From the NCBI GenBank assembly GCA_964592125.1, contig CAZQBV010000003.1, positions 1-64,000 of the forward strand: a stretch of 64,000 bases of DNA, written 5' to 3'. Source of the DNA: UBA5399 sp964592125. GTDB lineage: Bacteria > Bacillota > Clostridia > Christensenellales > Christensenellaceae. Below the pieces are notes generated by a model. It searched no databases. It had not been told where the DNA came from and saw nothing but the letters and a program-made list of their open reading frames with translations. This document shows, one piece after another, positions 61,488 through 64,000 of the stretch. Made by a program: the position numbers and the translations under genes. Position 1 is the first letter of the stretch, and every line of letters starts with the position of its first letter.

Positions 61488-61907
61488 ATGTACTACGCAA
61501 CAGCCAACCTACAAAATAGATATAAGCAGGATTATGTTACCACTGCCAGTCCAATTGATTTAGTAATCATGCTTTATGATGGGTGCATCAAGCAGTTGAA
61601 GTTGGCAAAAATTCACTTGGAAGAAACAGAGCCTGAATCGCCAAGAAATTTCCTGATTTCAATAGAAAAAGCAGAGGAAATTATACTGGAGCTGATCCGA
61701 AGCTTGAACCTGAAAATTGAGATTTCAAAAGATCTGTTAGATTTGTATCAATTTATGGTGAATGAGCTAGTGGATGTTACTTTCTCTCGAGAATCAGAAA
61801 AGATTGATCCGGTGATTGATATGCTTAATACCTTGAGGGAATCTTGGGTGGAAGCCAAAAATAGTTTGGGAAATACATTCCAAACTGAAGATGAAATGCA
61901 AGGGTAG
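61488..61907 (+). CDS. fliS: Flagellin chaperone FliS
   Basis: Binds the C-terminus of flagellin in the cytoplasm and delivers it for export. 139 residues, all helical: NRYKQDYVTTASPIDLVIML, then YDGCIKQLKLAKIHLEE, the FliS start pattern. It follows fliD, as usual. Strong ribosome site GAAGGAGG. Confidence 0.95.
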   Translation: MYYATANLQNRYKQDYVTTASPIDLVIMLYDGCIKQLKLAKIHLEETEPESPRNFLISIEKAEEIILELIRSLNLKIEISKDLLDLYQFMVNELVDVTFSRESEKIDPVIDMLNTLRESWVEAKNSLGNTFQTEDEMQG

Positions 61908-61911
61908 AGCA

Positions 61912-62337
61912 TTGGAAAGCAAAGTGGAGCTGGTTAAGCAGAAATCTTCTTTATTGCAAAAGTTTTTAGATGCAACAAAAAACATACAGGAAATTTTGAA
62001 TGCACCTGAGGAGAAGGAAAAAGTTTCTAAATTGCAAAAAAATGTTGCAGTGCGTGATGCAGTGATAGAGGAAATCAATAGAATAAATAAAATAATTGAT
62101 CAACCGGGCAAGTCGGATGATCAATTTGAAGTAGAACGAGAGAAACATGCATGGCTGTGGGAAAAGCTATTTGAGCAGATAAATGAACTGGAAGAAGACA
62201 ATGCGGCTAAAATGGATGCTCTTATGAAAGAATATATGAGTAAGGTGCGTTCAACCAAAGATTCTATTCGCGTGATTGACGCATATGCCAAACAGATGGT
62301 TGAAGAAAGTGCTGCAAATATTGACAAAAATCGCTAA
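61912..62337 (+). CDS. FliT/FlgN-like coiled-coil protein
   Basis: About 141 residues, all helical, with VELVKQKSSLLQKFLDATKN at the start and several heptads. Size and place directly after fliS suggest the FliT-type chaperone for FliD, but sequence alone does not prove it. Start: TTG 61912 lies 7 nt after AAGGG; the in-frame ATG at 61891 is inside fliS and has no ribosome site at a usable distance. Without that ATG there is almost no overlap with fliS. Confidence 0.6.
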   Translation: MESKVELVKQKSSLLQKFLDATKNIQEILNAPEEKEKVSKLQKNVAVRDAVIEEINRINKIIDQPGKSDDQFEVEREKHAWLWEKLFEQINELEEDNAAKMDALMKEYMSKVRSTKDSIRVIDAYAKQMVEESAANIDKNR

Positions 62338-62367
62338 TAACGATAGAATGCTCAGAGAAGAGATTTT

Positions 62368-62820
62368 ATGAAAATTAATCATGTGAACTCTGCGGCAATG
62401 GATCATGCGGCAAAGAGTGAGCTTAGTGAGACGGATGCTGCAAAGAGTACTGGGTTGGTGTTTAAACGCCACCTAACAAATGAATCGAAAAGTGCATACT
62501 TGGGTCACATTGAAGAGCTGATTGCAGACATAGAAAAGCAAGGTGTCAAATTGGGCAAAAAAGCTGATATGGCTGAAATGCAGAAATATAGAGAAATGAT
62601 TACTAAGCTTTTAAATGAGACGGTAAGCAATGGCTTTGCTTTCGAAAAAGAAGGCAAAATGGGTTTTAATGGAAGAAGTAAAATTTTTGTGATTATAAAA
62701 AAGATCAACACAAAGTTGGATGATATGACACAAAAAGTTTTAGAAGCTGAAAAAGAAAATATTAATCTTTTAGATGATATAGACGACATCAGAGGTTTAT
62801 TAGTAGATATGTACTATTGA
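62368..62820 (+). CDS. YaaR family protein (DUF327)
   Basis: 150 residues, soluble. The middle and end fit the family: EMQKYREMITKLLNETVSNG, KIFVIIKKINTKLDDMTQKV and the ending DDIDDIRGLLVDMYY. Function unknown to me; the gene often lies near flagellar or chemotaxis genes in Clostridia. The ribosome site is AGAGAAGAG. Confidence 0.85.
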   Translation: MKINHVNSAAMDHAAKSELSETDAAKSTGLVFKRHLTNESKSAYLGHIEELIADIEKQGVKLGKKADMAEMQKYREMITKLLNETVSNGFAFEKEGKMGFNGRSKIFVIIKKINTKLDDMTQKVLEAEKENINLLDDIDDIRGLLVDMYY

Positions 62821-62839
62821 TAAGATGGAGGGGAACGGA

Positions 62840-63349
62840 ATGGCTGAAGCAGCAGGAAGCATACAAATACCCGTACAGGGGGATGAAGAAAGCTCGTTAA
62901 AAGATAGGTACTTAGTATTCAATATTAAAGATGAGTTTTATGCTATAGAGATTGTATATATTACAGAAATTGTAGAAATGTTGCCTATCACAGAGGTTCC
63001 CAGCATTCCAGAATGCATTGTGGGTATTATTAATTTGAGAGGTACCATTATTCCAATTATGGATGTGCGTATGCGGTTTGGATACGAAACCAAAGAATAT
63101 GATTCTCGTACTTGTATTGTGGTTTTGGAGAATGAGGATATTTCTATGGGAGTAATTGTTGATTCAGTTCAGGAAGTTGCTCGCATTGGTGATGATGTAG
63201 TCGCAAAGCCACCGGAAAATATAAAGGGTGCAAGCGAGATGGATTACTACATTAAAGGCATAGCAAAATGGAAAAATGAAATACAACTTATTATTGATTG
63301 CGAAAAGTTTTTTGTTTTTGATGATTATACAGGTGCTGTATGCAGTTAA
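62840..63349 (+). CDS. cheW: Chemotaxis coupling protein CheW
   Basis: Links chemoreceptors to CheA. 169 residues: YLVFNIKDEFYAIEIVYITE, ITEVPSIPECIVGIINLRGT and IIPIMDVRMRFGYETKEYDS, typical CheW. Start: ATG 62840 is 6 nt after GGAGGGG; the in-frame ATG at 62825 sits on that site. Overlaps cheR by 10 bp. Second CheW-type protein here besides CheV. Confidence 0.94.
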   Translation: MAEAAGSIQIPVQGDEESSLKDRYLVFNIKDEFYAIEIVYITEIVEMLPITEVPSIPECIVGIINLRGTIIPIMDVRMRFGYETKEYDSRTCIVVLENEDISMGVIVDSVQEVARIGDDVVAKPPENIKGASEMDYYIKGIAKWKNEIQLIIDCEKFFVFDDYTGAVCS

Positions 63350-64000
63350 CAGATAACGATTTTCATAGATTACGCGATTTTATGTACAATAATTTCGGTA
63401 TTAATCTAGCCCAAAAGCGCACTTTGATAGAGGGGCGCTTGCAAGGTGTACTGAAGCAGAGAGGCTTTAGTACTTTTTCTGATTTTATTGATGATTTGAT
63501 TGCGGATAAAACAGGTGGAGATGTTTCGATGCTGGTATCGAAACTAACTACAAATTTTACTTATTTTATGCGGGAAGAACAACATTTCGATTTTATGCGC
63601 AATACTATTTTACCCGAAATTGTTCCCAATCTGAAGGATAATAATATTTCTATCTGGAGTGCAGGCTGCTCTTCTGGGGAGGAGCCTTATAGCATTGCTA
63701 TGGTATTGGATGATTACTTTAAAAATAAAAAAGGATCTTTAGATACGCGGCTATTGGCATCTGATATTTCCGAACGTGTATTAAATGCTGCAAAAATTGG
63801 CATATACGGAGAGGACAGAATGTCCAAGCTGTCGGATGAATGGAAAAAGCGTTATTTTATCAATCTGGATAAAGATAGATACCAGGTGGTTCCACAATTA
63901 AAAAAAGAGGTGGTTTTCCGTAAGTTTAATCTGATGGAGCCTGTTTTTCAATTTAAACGCAAGTTTCATTTGATATTTTGTAGGAATGTTATGATTTATT
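63340..64000 (+). CDS. cheR: Chemotaxis methyltransferase CheR (3' partial)
   Basis: Methylates glutamates of chemoreceptors with S-adenosylmethionine. The frame is open to the window edge (220 codons). It starts MQLTDNDFHRLRDFMYNNFG and has the N-terminal CheR helices, then TNFTYFMREEQHFDF, the SAM site WSAGCSSGEEPYSIAM, ASDISERVLNAAKIGIY and IFCRNVMIY. ATG at 63340 overlaps the end of cheW. Confidence 0.94.
   Translation, partial: MQLTDNDFHRLRDFMYNNFGINLAQKRTLIEGRLQGVLKQRGFSTFSDFIDDLIADKTGGDVSMLVSKLTTNFTYFMREEQHFDFMRNTILPEIVPNLKDNNISIWSAGCSSGEEPYSIAMVLDDYFKNKKGSLDTRLLASDISERVLNAAKIGIYGEDRMSKLSDEWKKRYFINLDKDRYQVVPQLKKEVVFRKFNLMEPVFQFKRKFHLIFCRNVMIY

Noticed and set aside
1..64000. tRNA, rRNA, insertion sequence or prophage genes
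   Set aside because: None was seen; the window is almost gap-free and all large frames are assigned to chromosomal functions.

Overview
The window is almost entirely one flagellar and chemotaxis gene cluster from a Gram-positive bacterium, most likely a member of the Clostridia. The reasons: there are no P-ring or L-ring genes (flgA, flgH, flgI); the fliW-csrA switch, FliY, CheC/CheD/CheV, the YvyF-FlgM-FlgN block, a DUF6470 (YviE) gene, a SwrB-like gene and a YaaR gene are all present as in Firmicutes; Shine-Dalgarno sites are strong (AAGGAGG type); and TTG/GTG starts are frequent. The species cannot be named from this sequence.

Layout. 1-2430: end of a polar amino-acid ABC transporter ATPase, an acyl-ACP thioesterase and a phosphofructokinase. 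2451-5232 (minus strand): cardiolipin synthase and an HD-GYP c-di-GMP phosphodiesterase. 5570-8608: EAL-HDOD protein, a ComFB-domain protein with an Ala-rich repeat tail, a tandem-repeat coiled-coil protein and a 50-codon ORF. 8853-12063: flagellin under a sigma-D promoter, a strong terminator, and the flagellin lysine methylase FliB. 12118-12306: a decayed relative of the coiled-coil gene. 12561-13496: cheV. 13583-34818: flgB-flgC-fliE-fliOPQR-flhB-flhA-flhF-flhG-PilZ-fliA-DUF342-small gene-swrB-flgF-flgG-yvyF-flgM-flgN-flgK-flgL-DUF6470-fliW-csrA. 35188-38861: cheC-cheD-cheY-cheA. 39122-55217: fliF-fliG-fliH-fliI-fliJ-motE-fliK-flgD-flgE-flbD-motA-motB-fliL-fliM-fliY-cheB. 55206-58876: a stand-alone FlhB C-terminal domain gene on the minus strand, a second FliK-like gene and a putative papain-like cell-wall hydrolase. 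59141-64000: fliD-fliS-FliT-like-yaaR-cheW and the start of cheR.

How it works together. A sigma-A-type promoter (TTGACA-N17-TAGGAT) in front of flgB probably drives the early genes: basal body, export apparatus and sigma-28. Sigma-28 (FliA/SigD) then reads a set of promoters that I can line up by eye as TAAA-N17-CGATAT or close variants. They lie in front of flagellin, the block leading to flgM, flgK, fliK-2, fliD and possibly fliK and flgF. FlgM holds sigma-28 in check until it is exported, and FliW-CsrA couples flagellin translation to export. C-di-GMP is sensed or degraded by the HD-GYP, EAL-HDOD and PilZ proteins and perhaps the ComFB protein.

Most worth a second look: a signal-peptide-less, single-cysteine hydrolase-like protein that could replace FlgJ; the ComFB fusion next to the EAL-HDOD gene; likely ATT (fliQ) and CTG (fliF) start codons; lipobox cysteines in FliP and FliL; a CsrA-type GGA hairpin on the DUF6470-fliW-csrA leader; and a terminator-like hairpin between a promoter and fliM. 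All calls come from reading the sequence; no database search was run.
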